Shown: piece after piece, positions 34,681 to 44,908 of the stretch
Numbering within the stretch: position 1 is the stretch's first letter
Layout: each line of letters begins with the position of its first letter
Assembly: GCF_000002425.4 (NCBI RefSeq)
Contig: NC_037255.1
Span: 3,954,405 to 4,018,404, forward strand
DNA: 64,000 nt
Direction of reading: 5' to 3'
Source: Physcomitrium patens
Taxonomy: Eukaryota > Streptophyta > Bryopsida > Funariales > Funariaceae
The notes under the pieces: generated by a model
The model's database searches: none
What the model saw: only the letters and a program-made list of their open reading frames with translations
What the model was told of the DNA's origin: nothing
Program-made: the position numbers and the translations under genes

Positions 34681-35240
34681 TATCAAAGACAAGAACTTGA
34701 TAAAAACAAATAAACAAGTGAAATTTTTGTCAAAGAAAGATAACAAAATAGAAATAACTTGATATGTATATTAAGAAAGAAACAAGGATGGCTATTGCCA
34801 AAAAGTCAAGAAAACTACAAACCCTTGAAACTAGACTAGAAGCAAGAAAAGAGTTGACAAGAGTGAAGAAGGCTTCACTCTTGTCTCTATATATATTATA
34901 TAACTAAGGACTACGTGGTGATGTTCTATAGGACCTCTAATATGTGTTGACTTTGTAAGACACATGCCTTGACTTACAAGGTAAGTTTTTCTATAAGTGG
35001 GCTATATAGTTAGTTTGGTCTTCAAGCTAACAACATGTGTGGCACATGGCAAACTTGTTGACCACGTTTTCTAATCCAAAAAGTCAATTAAAGACACCTA
35101 TAAAGTCAAAGTAGTGTCTATAAAGCTTGTAAAAAGCTTTCATAGCAAATATTATAGAATTAATTTATTTTTACTTACTTTTACTTACTTCTATCTATTT
35201 ATATATGTAATTACTGGCTTACATGCATATGTCTGTGACG
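34681..35240 (-). repeat. 5' LTR of R0
   Basis: Reverse complement begins near GTCACAGACATATGCATGTA and ends TTGATA. Closest to the LTR at 54254-54813 (shared GTAAGCCA.TAATTACAT and TATTTGCTAT). Confidence 0.85.
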
Positions 35241-35630
35241 TAAACAAGATATTCTAACCTATTTTGGTATCACCTTGAATCTTGAATTCTTAATTATTAT
35301 CCACTTTTATAAAAAGAAGTGGCATTTGTCTTTTTTCAAGATATTCATTGTCTTATATGGTTGGAAAAAAGATACATAGAATATGAAATGGATCTTTATA
35401 GATTCTAATAGATATATTTATTAAGTAACAAGATTGACTTGTTTACTAATAAAAAAGGTCCAAGCTTATTATAGTCCAACTTGTCGTAAGAACAAATAGT
35501 CTTGATATTGCAACAAAGTAACTATACCTTGTCACTCACTTTGAATTGTGGTTGTTCCTTGCAATAGGCACTTGCATTAATCTTTTGTCATTCTTGAGCT
35601 TCTTTTAATTGTAATTTCATTATTACATGT

Positions 35631-36123
35631 TGTTAGGAACATAGTCCTTAGACCTTTCTAGAGACAAGTTTCTAGAACCTTCTAGAAAGAAGTCTCTAGA
35701 AACTTCCAGAAGATTCCTTGAATATTCTCTTAGAACATTCTTTAAAGATTCCCTAAAGATTCTTTGAAGATTCTCTAAAGATTCCCTTAGAAGGCTCTAG
35801 AAGATTCTTAGAATATTCTAGTAGATTCTTAGAATATTCTAGTAGATTCTAGGAAGTTACTTAAGAAGCTTCCTAGCTCTTGGGTAGTTGCTCGAGAAGC
35901 TTCATAGTTCTTGGGAAGCTTCTTGATGCGCTTCCTTAGAACCATAGGTCAGTAGTATATATAGGAGTCGAGGCTGAAGAGTTCTTCAGTCTCGACAACA
36001 CATCTCTTGGAGTTCTAGCTCACCTTTCTGGTGTTGTTCTTGTACTCATCTGTTTAATCTAGTTCTGCCACTTCTTCTTGAACTTCTTGTTAGATTTCAA
36101 GTCTGTATTTTGTGTCTGTGACA
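35631..36123 (+). repeat. 5' LTR of B1
   Basis: 493 bp. The first half is made of degenerate repeats of TTCTAGAAGATTCTTAGAAT type, rich in GAA/TTC palindromes that resemble heat-shock elements (alternating nGAAn). The second half has TATATATAGGAGTCGAGGC (near 35950) as a candidate promoter. Confidence 0.93.
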
Positions 36124-36147
36124 GTTTGTCGAGACTACCTTTATCTT

Positions 36148-36521
36148 AATATCAGAGCTGAATCCTTCTTGTTTGAGAGCGGATTACCCCTCTTCTTGAA
36201 GGTATTCTAGCACTTTAGGGGTTGCGGATTACCTTCCTCTAAACTGATATTTTCTCAATCACAATATCAAAGCTTAGTTCTTTGAGGCACAGAGTGGACT
36301 ACCCCTTTCCTTGGAGATACTTGAGCGTTCTAAGGGTTGCGGATTACCCTCTCTTGGACTGATATTAATTCCTTCTTTTTGTTTAGCATAGCTAGTAAAA
36401 AAGACTGTTAACATCGATTTCAGAGCTTTGCCTTCTTGATAGAGTGCGGATTATCCCTCTTCTCGAAAGCATTGAGGCATTTTTAGAGGTTGCGGATTAC
36501 CCTCCTCTAAAACTGAAATCG
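36148..36521 (+). promoter_or_regulatory. Three tandem leader hairpin units of B1
   Basis: Unit 1: AATATCAG 36148-36155 with CTGATATT 36243-36250. Unit 2: AATATCAA 36262-36269 with CTGATATT 36359-36366. Unit 3: CGATTTCAG 36415-36423 with CTGAAATCG 36513-36521. Each unit has AGAGCT/AAAGCT after the left arm and two GGATTACC-like boxes. The change from ATATCAG to ATTTCAG in unit 3 is matched by a complementary change in its right arm. Confidence 0.75.
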
Positions 36522-36645
36522 TTTAGTGTTTTTTTTTTTTCCTTTTCTCCGAGTAGGTTTTAGTGACAGGTAGTGCTACAATTTTCTCCAAGAGACTTAG
36601 CAATTTTTTCTTCTCTCAAAATTTTAATCCATCTATTCTCTAAAT

Positions 36646-37700
36646 ATGGAAGTAGACCAGGTCATAGACAGTGCATCTCCACAAGTAGACAATAGAGTGG
36701 CAACTCTTGCAGATCTTCAAGCTCTTATGAATAGTGTACGAAAAGAAATTGCATTTCTTCGCAATCCAAGTAAAGAACCTCAAATTGATCTAGTGACCGA
36801 AGAAGCTAGACGCGAAATTCATAGCCTACAACAAGAGATTCTTCGACTGAGAGAAGCAAGACATGTATCACATACGATCCCTATGGATACTTCAAGGATT
36901 AGTACAAAAGAACCAAAAGCGAGTATGCCAGATAAGTTTGATGGAACAAGAGCCAACTTCCGAGGTTTTGTGCAACAAGTACGGCTTTACCTACGCCTAT
37001 ACCCTTCTCGTTATCTAAATGGATTTACCCAGGTTGCTTTCATAGGTACTCTTCTATCAGGAAATGCTCGCTCTTGGTTTGCTCCACTATTGGAGAAGGA
37101 TTCTCCAATATTGTACGACCTAGAGGCTTTCATAGAGAGACTTACTACTGCGTTTGGAGATAGCGATCGAGAAAGAGTGGCTGAAAGAAAGATACAAAAT
37201 CTGCGACAAGGATCACGTTCTGCTGCAATCTATGCTGCAGAATTTCAACAGCTTACATGTGATCTTGATTGGAATGATAAGGCGTTCATGACACAATTTC
37301 GATATGGACTGAGAGATGATGTCAAGAACTTATTGACCACCATGCCTAAGGCGGATACTTTAGAAGAACTTATATCTCAGGCAATTATTTGTGACAACCG
37401 CCTCTTTGAATTATGACAAGAAAGATGATCAGGCTGGAAAAATGATGGAGCATTTGTTACATTTTCAAAAGGTCCAGAGAATCACTCCACAGATCCTGAA
37501 CCCATGCAAATTGATGCGGTACGTTTCAAACCCCTCACAACTGAGGAAAGGAAGCGACAGTTTGAACAAAACTTGTGTTTATATTGCGGAGAAGCGGGCC
37601 ATAAAGCTGTAGATTGTCGGAAGAAACAGAAGCCTCAAACAACAAGACTCAGGAGTACAAGCATGCAGGAAAACAAGGACGCCCAACCACAATAGGGACC
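36646..37700 (+). CDS. gag: Gag region of B1
   Basis: Starts [19 protein letters not shown] predicted coiled coil at residues 55-80 ([20 protein letters not shown]) precedes the gag core [17 protein letters not shown] and [17 protein letters not shown]. The zinc knuckle [14 protein letters not shown] lies near the end. The N-terminal third is unlike the A2 gag but resembles the frame at 50452-50673. Treated as a fossil; few breaks. Confidence 0.85.
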
Positions 37701-38757
37701 GTGCGGCTGGACATTTCAACATCCAAAATTAATCAAGGTCCCTTTCTCTCAGCTCAACCTTCAGATTGTTTTATGGTACCTTTACATCTGGGTATTCAAG
37801 AACTACAAGTCGATGCTTTATTAGACTCGGGTGCATCCGCTTGCTTTATAGATGAAGAGTTTGCTAAGCTTCACAATATTTTTCTTGTAAAGAAACTTAA
37901 GCCTGTCCATGTAGAAGTCATAGACGGACGACCATTGTCTTCGGGCAATGTTATCCATGAAACTAAACCATTGAAGGTACGTCTTGAAAACCATGAGAGC
38001 AATATTGTGTTTAATGTTATCAAGTCCCCTTCATGTCCTATCATTTTGGGACTATCTTGGCTTGATAGATATAATCCATTGATAGATTGGAAGTTGCGAA
38101 AAGTGACATTTCCAACAAACTCCTTGAAGGTGGAATCTGCCAAGACAATGTCTAGAAACAAATCCTTGTTTATAGGTGCAAGGGCTTTCATGAAGGAAGC
38201 CAAGCAAAATACACCTCTTGTCATCTTCGCAACTCCGACTCGAGAAGATGCAACTCCGACTTTGGTTATTCCAAAGCAGTATGAAGAATTCAAAGATGTC
38301 TTATCTTATTTGTGAAGAAGAAGGATGGCTCACTACGGATGTGCGTGGACTATCGAGGTCTCAACAAGGTGACAAAAAAGAATCGCTATCTACTACCTTT
38401 GATCTCTGGTCTTCTAGAACAACTTGGGCGTGCAAGGATCTTTACAAAGATTGACCTAAGGGGAGCTTACAACCTTGTGCGAATTAAGGAAGGAGATGAA
38501 TGGAAGACAGCGTTCCGAACAAGGTATGGCCATTTTGAATACAATGTCATGCCATTTGGTCTTACTAATGCTCCAGCGGTCTTTCAACACATGATGAATG
38601 ACATCTTTCGAGAGCATCTAGACGATTTTGTTGTCATCTATCTAAATGATATTTTGATATTTTCTAAGAACGAGGAAGAACATGAGAAGCACGTTCGTCT
38701 GGTACTCAAAAAACTACGGGAGCGAGGACTCTATGCCAAATTGGAGAAGTGCTTATT

Positions 38758-39190
38758 TGTCACGGACACAAAATATAGACTTGAAATCTAACAAGAAGTT
38801 CAAGAAGAAGTGGCAGAACTAGATTAAACAGATGAGTACAAGAACAACACCAGAAAGGTGAGCTAGAACTCCAAGAGATGTGTTGTCGAGACTGAAGAAC
38901 CCTTCAGCCTCGATTCCTATATATACTACTGAATAGGAAGCTTCTCGAGCTACTTCCGCTAACTAGGACGCTTCTCCAACAACTTCTACTAATTAGGAAA
39001 CTTCTCGAGCAACTTCCTAGAATCTATCAGAATATTCTAGAACCTTCTAAGAATATTCTAGAACCTTCTAAAAGAATCTTTAGGGAATATTCTAAGAATC
39101 TTCTAGAACCTTCTAAAGGAATCTTTAGAGAATCTTTAGAGAATATTCTAGAAGAATATTCGAAGAATCTTCCAATGTATATCCATGACA
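38758..39190 (-). repeat. 3' LTR of B2
   Basis: 433 bp; pairs with 44497-44908. The first part in element orientation is again rich in TTC/GAA palindromes. Confidence 0.93.
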
Positions 39191-39240
39191 TCACCTCCTC
39201 TTCTAACTTCGAGGTCTCCGAGAAGCAATGTTGTTATCAG

Positions 39241-39594
39241 TCAATACCAACGCAAGAAAATGAAAATCTGTCGCATCACATCCGCTATGAATTCCAATTG
39301 TTGTTCGCGAGGCAAATGATTCATCGGCCCTTGGAGCCAACGGTAGTGACCAACACCTTCAACCTCTGACCAAGCGTGGACTTCTGTGTCTTCATTGTGA
39401 AACTGTCCTCCAAACACACCTTCTGGCTGACCGTCGTAGGCAGGCTCGACCTCAAATACAATTACTAGCGATCTGTTGCTCGGTATCCTCCGACGTCGTC
39501 GTGGTGCAGGCGGTTCTTCATCTCGCGGTCGTCTTCGTGAGCTAGTCGCTTGAGATGACATAACAAGTGTAGTATCTTGACTATCCATGTCCAA
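39241..39594 (-). CDS. ORF3 of B2, conserved accessory protein
   Basis: 117 codons beginning MDMDSQDTTLVMSSQ. An Arg-rich stretch follows (SSRRRPRDEEPPAPRRRRR), which looks like a nuclear-localisation or nucleic-acid-binding tail. The core then reads RSLVIVFEVEPAYDGQPEGV and GVGHYRWLQGPMNHLPREQ, aligning with the A2 core GMGHYRWLRGPINHLRREQ. The remainder, EFIADVMRQIFIFLRW, aligns with A2's EYVANTIRRIIDFF. The reading frame is intact here and in A2 although the two LTR families differ strongly. Function unknown. Confidence 0.75.
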   Translation of the reverse strand: MDMDSQDTTLVMSSQATSSRRRPRDEEPPAPRRRRRIPSNRSLVIVFEVEPAYDGQPEGVFGGQFHNEDTEVHAWSEVEGVGHYRWLQGPMNHLPREQQLEFIADVMRQIFIFLRWY

Positions 39595-39719
39595 AGGCTA
39601 AAATGATGAGAGCAAACTATAGTTGCTAACAAAGTTCTACACTATCGAACTATGGGTTTTGGAGGTGCCCTCCTCCTTTTTTATGCTACTTGATGAGCAA
39701 GCTTCAGCAAGAAGCTATC

Positions 39720-42700
39720 GTTGAATCGGCTTAGGTTTATGAGGATATCATTGATGAAATTCTTGTACCTTTTTTGGTGCATTGGCAAGATTTTCGGCAC
39801 GCTCTCACGTTCGTTCATTGATGTCGTATCCACTCTAATGCACTAAATACTCCAATTTTCTCCTATTACGCCGTGAATCTAGTACCTTTTCCACCTCGTA
39901 TTCCTCATGGTTTTCAATTTCGATACTTGGTGGCGGACTTTGTACTCTTTGGGGAAAAGCTGACTCTCGATAAGGTTCCAACAAAGATACGTGAAAGACT
40001 GGATGTACCTTCATAGTAGCTGGTAACTCCAGACGATATGCCACCGGATTGATCTGCTTCTCGATAACAAATGGCCCTAATCTCCGATAGTCCAATTTGT
40101 CACATGGCCGCTTGGTCTTGATATTCCGTCGAAGAAGCCATACTTTACTTCCAACTTTAAAAGTAGGCGCCTCATTTCGATATTTATCTGCAGATGCCTT
40201 GTAACTCTCTTGGGCAGATTGCAATTGAAGCTTCAACGTCGCTTGAAGCTCCGATAGTTGCTTCACAAATCCTTCAGCTGTTGGGTTGTTATTTGCTGAA
40301 GAACTCAATAAATCGAGCTTGGGGTGGTATCCGTAGTTGGAGAAGAATGGTGTTTGTTGAGTTGACGCATGAAGAGTGTTGTTGTATGCGAACTCAGCAA
40401 GCGGTAGATATGCAGTCCAATCATCTTGTTGATAGTTGATGCTGCATCGTAAATATTGCTCCAAAACTTGATTCACCCGCTCCGTTTGACCGTTAGTTTG
40501 AGGATGAAAAGCCGAAGAGAGCTTAATATCCACCTTCAATATCTCAAAGAGGGACCTCCAAAACTTGGATACAAACTGAGTACCTCGATCCGACACGATA
40601 TCATCTGGTAGGCCATGATAACGATATATGTTATCAAGAAAGAGTCTTGCGGTGTCTTCACTTGACGATGTTTTCTTGCAAGGCACGAAATGCGCCATCT
40701 TTGTAAATCGATCCACCACAACAAAGATGCTGTCAAATGAATTCTATGGCGGTAGGTCCGTAATGAAGTCCATAGAAACTGAAGACCATGGTCGGTGCGG
40801 AATAGGCAATGGCTGGAGAAGTCCATATGGACGATGTCGAGGGATCTTGGATCTTGAACAAACATCACAAGAAAGGACAAATTCCTTCACATCCTTCCAC
40901 ATTTGGGGCCACCAAAAATCTCGTGAAATGAGCTCCAAAGTCTTGTTGAATCCAAAATGTCCCGCAGCTGGAAAGTCGTGGCGAGATTGAAGTACTCGGA
41001 GTCGAGTTGGTCCTTTCGGGATATACAACCGCTCCTCAAAATATAGAAGATCTCCCTCCACCTTAAACTTGTCATTATCGACACGTTGTTTGATGTCAAG
41101 AGCTATAGAATCCTCAATGGTCGCAGTACGTACCTCGTTGAGGAGGCCGTCATCGATAGTTGCAACAGTAGCAAAAATCCTGAATTTTTCTGGTTTCAAC
41201 AATGTTGTACATTGTTGATCAAACGCTGCTTCTCCAGCCTTTGGCGCAAGATACGATCTCCTCGATAATGCGTCAGATAATCCTTGCTGTTTTCCAGGGC
41301 AGTAGGTGATAATAAAGTCAAATCGTGATAGAGACATATTCCATCGAGCTTGACGACGATTCAAAATTCGAGCTGTCATGAAGTACTCCAAATTCTTGTG
41401 GTCCGTATAAACAGTCACTGGATGTGCAGCTCCTTCGAGGAAGTGACGCCACTCTTGGAAGGCATCCACTATAGCAAGCAACTCTTTGTCGTGGATCTCG
41501 TAGTTGATCTCAGCAGCAAAGAACTTTCGTGAATAGAACGCAACTGGGTGAAGCTTCTTGTCTATGTCCATCTGTGAAAGCACAGCTCCCAAAGCAAAAT
41601 CTGAAGCATCGGTCTCTAAATAGAAAGCCTTTGCAAAGTCAGGGTGTACCAAGATTGGAGCCGTAGTGAATGCCGTCTTGAGATCTTGAAATGCTTTTGC
41701 TGCTTGTGATCCCCATTCGAGCTTGTCTTTGCTTGTTAGACGCGTGAGTGGTGCAGCAACTTGAGAATAATTCTTGATGAAGATCCGATAGAAGTTAGCA
41801 AATCCAAGAAAATACTGAACATCTCTAACCGTCTTCGGAACTTCCCAAGATATAATTGCTTCTACCTTTTTTGGATCCATCTTCAAGCCCTCTGTAGTTG
41901 CAATGAAGCCCAAAAATTCCATCTCATTCTGGTGAAATTGACACTTCTCCAACTTGGCGTAGAGTCCTCGTTCGCGTAGTTTTTCAAGAACCAAACAAAC
42001 GTGCTTCTCATGTTCTTCTTCATTCTTGGAAAATATCAAAATATCATCCAGATAGATGACAACAAAGTCATCGAGGTATTCCTGAAAGATGTCGTTCATC
42101 ATATGCTGAAAGACAGCTGGAGCATTGGTAAGACCAAAAGGCATGACATTGTACTCAAAATGGCCATACCTTGTACGAAAGGCTGTCTTCCATTCATCTC
42201 CTTCTTTGATTTGCACAAGGTTGTAGGCTCCTCTTAAATCAATCTTTGTAAAAATCCTTGCACGTCCAAGTTGATCTAAGAGGCCGGAGATCAAAGGTAA
42301 GGGATAGCGATTTTTCTTGGTCACCTTGTTGAGTCCTCGGTAGTCCACGCACATCCGCAGTGAGCCATCCTTTTTCTTCACGAATAGGATTGGTGCTCCA
42401 GCTGGCGACTTTGAATGTCGAATAAAATTCTTGGCTAGATTCTCATCGATGTACTTCCGTAATTCTGCCAACTCCATCTGCGATAGGTTGTATATTGGAC
42501 CAAAAGGTGGTTGCGCTCCTTCCTCTAAGTCTATGGCGCAATCATATGGTCGATGTTCCGGCAGTATATCGGCGTTCTTCTTCTGAAATACGTCTTCAAA
42601 ATCCCTATATTGCTCTGGTATATTCGATGTTGAGATATTCTCGCCGCTAGTTGGAGCTGCATAAATGACAAATGGTGCGCCTTCCTTGGACGATCTTAGG

Positions 42701-43190
42701 AACGCTCTCGCTCCAATAAACATGGATTTCTTCATGTAGGTTCTACCAACAGGTTTATTATTATTTTTTTCAGAAAATGTTATCCTTCGTAGCCTCCAAT
42801 CAATGGACGGATTATGATCTTCTAACCAAGAAAGACCAAGGATAACAGGGCTTGATGGGGTTCTAATAATATTAAAAATAACGTGACTACTATGGTCCTT
42901 AAACACCACTTCTATAGGTTCTGATTCGTGGGTAACGTTGCCTGACAATAAGGGTCGTCCATCTATCACCTCTACGTGAACAGGTTTGGACTTCTGTACT
43001 AAACGGATCTTGTTGCGTTTAGCAAACTCTTCATCTAAAAAACAAGTAGATGCCCCTGAATCCAATAAAGCTAAAGTTTTTTTGTTTTTGAGGGCCTAAA
43101 AACAAAGGAATTGTAAAACAACGGGCAGGTTGGACAGAGAAGGAGGAACCTGATTGTTGTCGTGATATTAGATTGTCCAGCCGCACGGTT
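39720..43190 (-). CDS. pol: Pol region of B2
   Basis: In order: protease (MDSGASTCFLDEEFAKR), reverse transcriptase ([20 protein letters not shown]), RNase H ([17 protein letters not shown] and YTDHKNLEYF), integrase zinc-binding region (HDFPAAGHFGFNKT...CDVCSRSK), integrase core (MDFITDLPP, DIVSDRGTQFVSKFW, TNGQTERVNQ), GPY/F module and chromodomain (VEKVLDSRRNRRKLEYLVH). Few breaks. It copies and inserts the element, acting in cytoplasmic particles and then the nucleus. Confidence 0.88.
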
Positions 43191-43191
43191 C

Positions 43192-44193
43192 CTACTGTGG
43201 CTGGGCGTCGTCGTTTTCCGGAATCATCGCACTTCTAGTCTTGACAGGGTGCCAATTTTGCTTCTTTGGGCAATTTCCAACCTTGTGACCTTCTTCTCCA
43301 CAGTACAAACATAACCCTTCCTCCATACGCCGTTTCTTCTCTGTTGGAGTAAGAGATCGGACACGCGCCGTGTCGATTTGCATGTCTGTTGCCTCCGAAT
43401 GTGAGTTTAAGCTATTTGCAGACATAGTCACGTCGTAACGAGTCATTTGGTGTCTTGGACGTTGGTCTTGGCGACGCTGGAATAGGTGGTTGTCACACTT
43501 TACAGCTTGGCTAATAGCTTCGTTGAGCGTTTGAGGATCAGGAAGAGATAACAGCAAGTCCTTCACATCATCCTTCAAGCCCCAATAAAACTGACTCACC
43601 AACGCCTCTTCACCCCAATTAATGTCACTTGCCAATTGTCTGAAATCCGAGGCATAGACTGATGCAGAGCGTGTTCCTTGTCGTAGCGATCGGATCTTTG
43701 TTGTAGCCCATCGAACTTTATCATGCTCGCCAAATGCTTCTGCAAACGCCTCCAAGAACGTTTCAAAGTTGCTCAGGATTGGCGATCGCTTCTCAAACAA
43801 GGGAGTAAACCAAGACAGAGCTTGTGCTGTAAGCAAGGTTCCAACAAGCCCAACACGCGCTTCCTCCGTCGGATAACGTTCGGGCTGTAAAATTGTTATC
43901 AACCTGATTTGGTTGACAAAACCTCGAAACTTGGAACGAGTTCCATCAAACTTATCCGGAAGACTTACTCGAGGCTCTTTTCGTTGTAGGACTACTCGAT
44001 CTTGTTGAAATGGAGGTAGAACTGCTTCTTCTGGCGCAGAAGTTTGAGGCTGATATGCTTTAGATGGCGCTATCCCAGATGCTCCATTGTTATGGAGTCC
44101 TACCATGACTCCTTCGATCTCTGTTGTCCTATGTGACAACAAGGCAAGAGCATTTATGATGGCATCTAGTTTGGATTCCAAACTTTCAGCCAT
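43192..44193 (-). CDS. gag: Gag of B2
   Basis: 333 codons starting MAESLESKLDAIINALALLS. The gag core has DKFDGTRSKFRGFVNQIRL and GTLLTAQALSWFTPLFEK, and the zinc knuckle is CLYCGEEGHKVGNC near the C terminus. Its N terminus (first 60 residues) resembles neither B1 nor A2, although the LTR and pol place it with B1. It ends in the same conserved block upstream of pol as the other elements. Confidence 0.9.
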   Translation of the reverse strand: MAESLESKLDAIINALALLSHRTTEIEGVMVGLHNNGASGIAPSKAYQPQTSAPEEAVLPPFQQDRVVLQRKEPRVSLPDKFDGTRSKFRGFVNQIRLITILQPERYPTEEARVGLVGTLLTAQALSWFTPLFEKRSPILSNFETFLEAFAEAFGEHDKVRWATTKIRSLRQGTRSASVYASDFRQLASDINWGEEALVSQFYWGLKDDVKDLLLSLPDPQTLNEAISQAVKCDNHLFQRRQDQRPRHQMTRYDVTMSANSLNSHSEATDMQIDTARVRSLTPTEKKRRMEEGLCLYCGEEGHKVGNCPKKQNWHPVKTRSAMIPENDDAQPQ

Positions 44194-44254
44194 TTTAACG
44201 TCTTAACCTTCAGCTAACCTTCAGAAAGAAGAAAAAAGAGTTTTGACAAGAGGA

Positions 44255-44472
44255 CAATATTGGTTCAGAGGAGAGTACTCCGCAACCTCTAAAACGCCTT
44301 AAGACTCCAAGATGAGGGATAATCCACTCTCTCCAAGAAGAACAAGGCTCCAATATTGAGAAAGAAGAGATATCAGTTTAGAGGAGGGTAATCCCCAACC
44401 TCTAAAACACTAGCACACCTTCAAGAAGAGGGGTAATCCACTCTCTAACAAGAAGGAACTAGCTCTGATACC
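44255..44472 (-). promoter_or_regulatory. Two leader hairpin units of B2
   Basis: In element orientation, unit 1 has GGTATCAG (44472-44465), within TGGTATCAGAGCT, a full tRNA-iMet primer-binding core. It pairs with CTGATATC (44376-44369). Unit 2 has CAATATTGG (44358-44350) pairing exactly with CCAATATTG (44263-44255). Both arms of unit 2 differ from unit 1 in a compensating way. Confidence 0.75.
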
Positions 44473-44496
44473 AGTGAAAATGCAGTCTCGACAAAC

Positions 44497-44908
44497 TGTC
44501 ACGGACACAAAATACAGACTTGAAATCTAACAAAAATTTCAAGAAGAAGTGGCAGAACTAGATTAAACAGATGAGTACAAGAACAACACCAGAAAGGTGA
44601 GCTAGAACTCCAAGAGATGTGTTGTCGAGACTGAAGAACCCTTCAGCCTCGATTCCTATATATACTACTGAATAGGAAGCTTCTCGAGCTACTTCCGCTA
44701 ACTAGGACGCTTCTCCAACAACTTCTACTAATTAGGAAACTTCTCGAGCAACTTCCTAGAATCTATCAGAATATTCTAGAACCTTCTAAGAGAATCTTTA
44801 GGGAATATTCTAAGAATCTTCTAGAACCTTCTAAAGGAATCTTTAGAGAATCTTTAGAGAATATTCTAGAAGAATATTCGAAGAATCTTCCAATGTATGT
44901 CCATGACA
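44497..44908 (-). repeat. 5' LTR of B2
   Basis: 412 bp, pairs with 38758-39190. The primer-binding motif lies about 24 nt inside its boundary. Confidence 0.93.

Larger units (their letters stand above)
30220..35240 (-). mobile_element. Ty3/gypsy fossil R0, minus strand, decayed
   Basis: The 5' LTR is at 34681-35240 (about 560 bp, A-type). To its left, in reverse order, are the leader with the hairpin unit (about 34480-34680), protease and reverse transcriptase traces (33278-33463 reads LYDCSIALQKRIQPPF), integrase (about 31100-31900), chromodomain region (about 30790-30990), ORF3 (about 30340-30780) and the start of a 3' LTR (about 30220-30320). Many breaks; old. Confidence 0.8.
38758..44908 (-). 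mobile_element. Ty3/gypsy chromovirus B2, nested in B1, few breaks
   Basis: Minus-strand element of 6151 bp with target duplication TTATT (38753-38757 and 44909-44913) in the B1 reverse transcriptase. LTRs are 38758-39190 (433 bp) and 44497-44908 (412 bp), nearly identical apart from one repeat-length difference. In its own orientation: leader with two hairpin units, gag, pol with chromodomain, ORF3, purine tract, LTR. Its LTR shares the 3' half with B1 but starts TGTCATGGACATACATTGG. Very recent. Confidence 0.95.
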
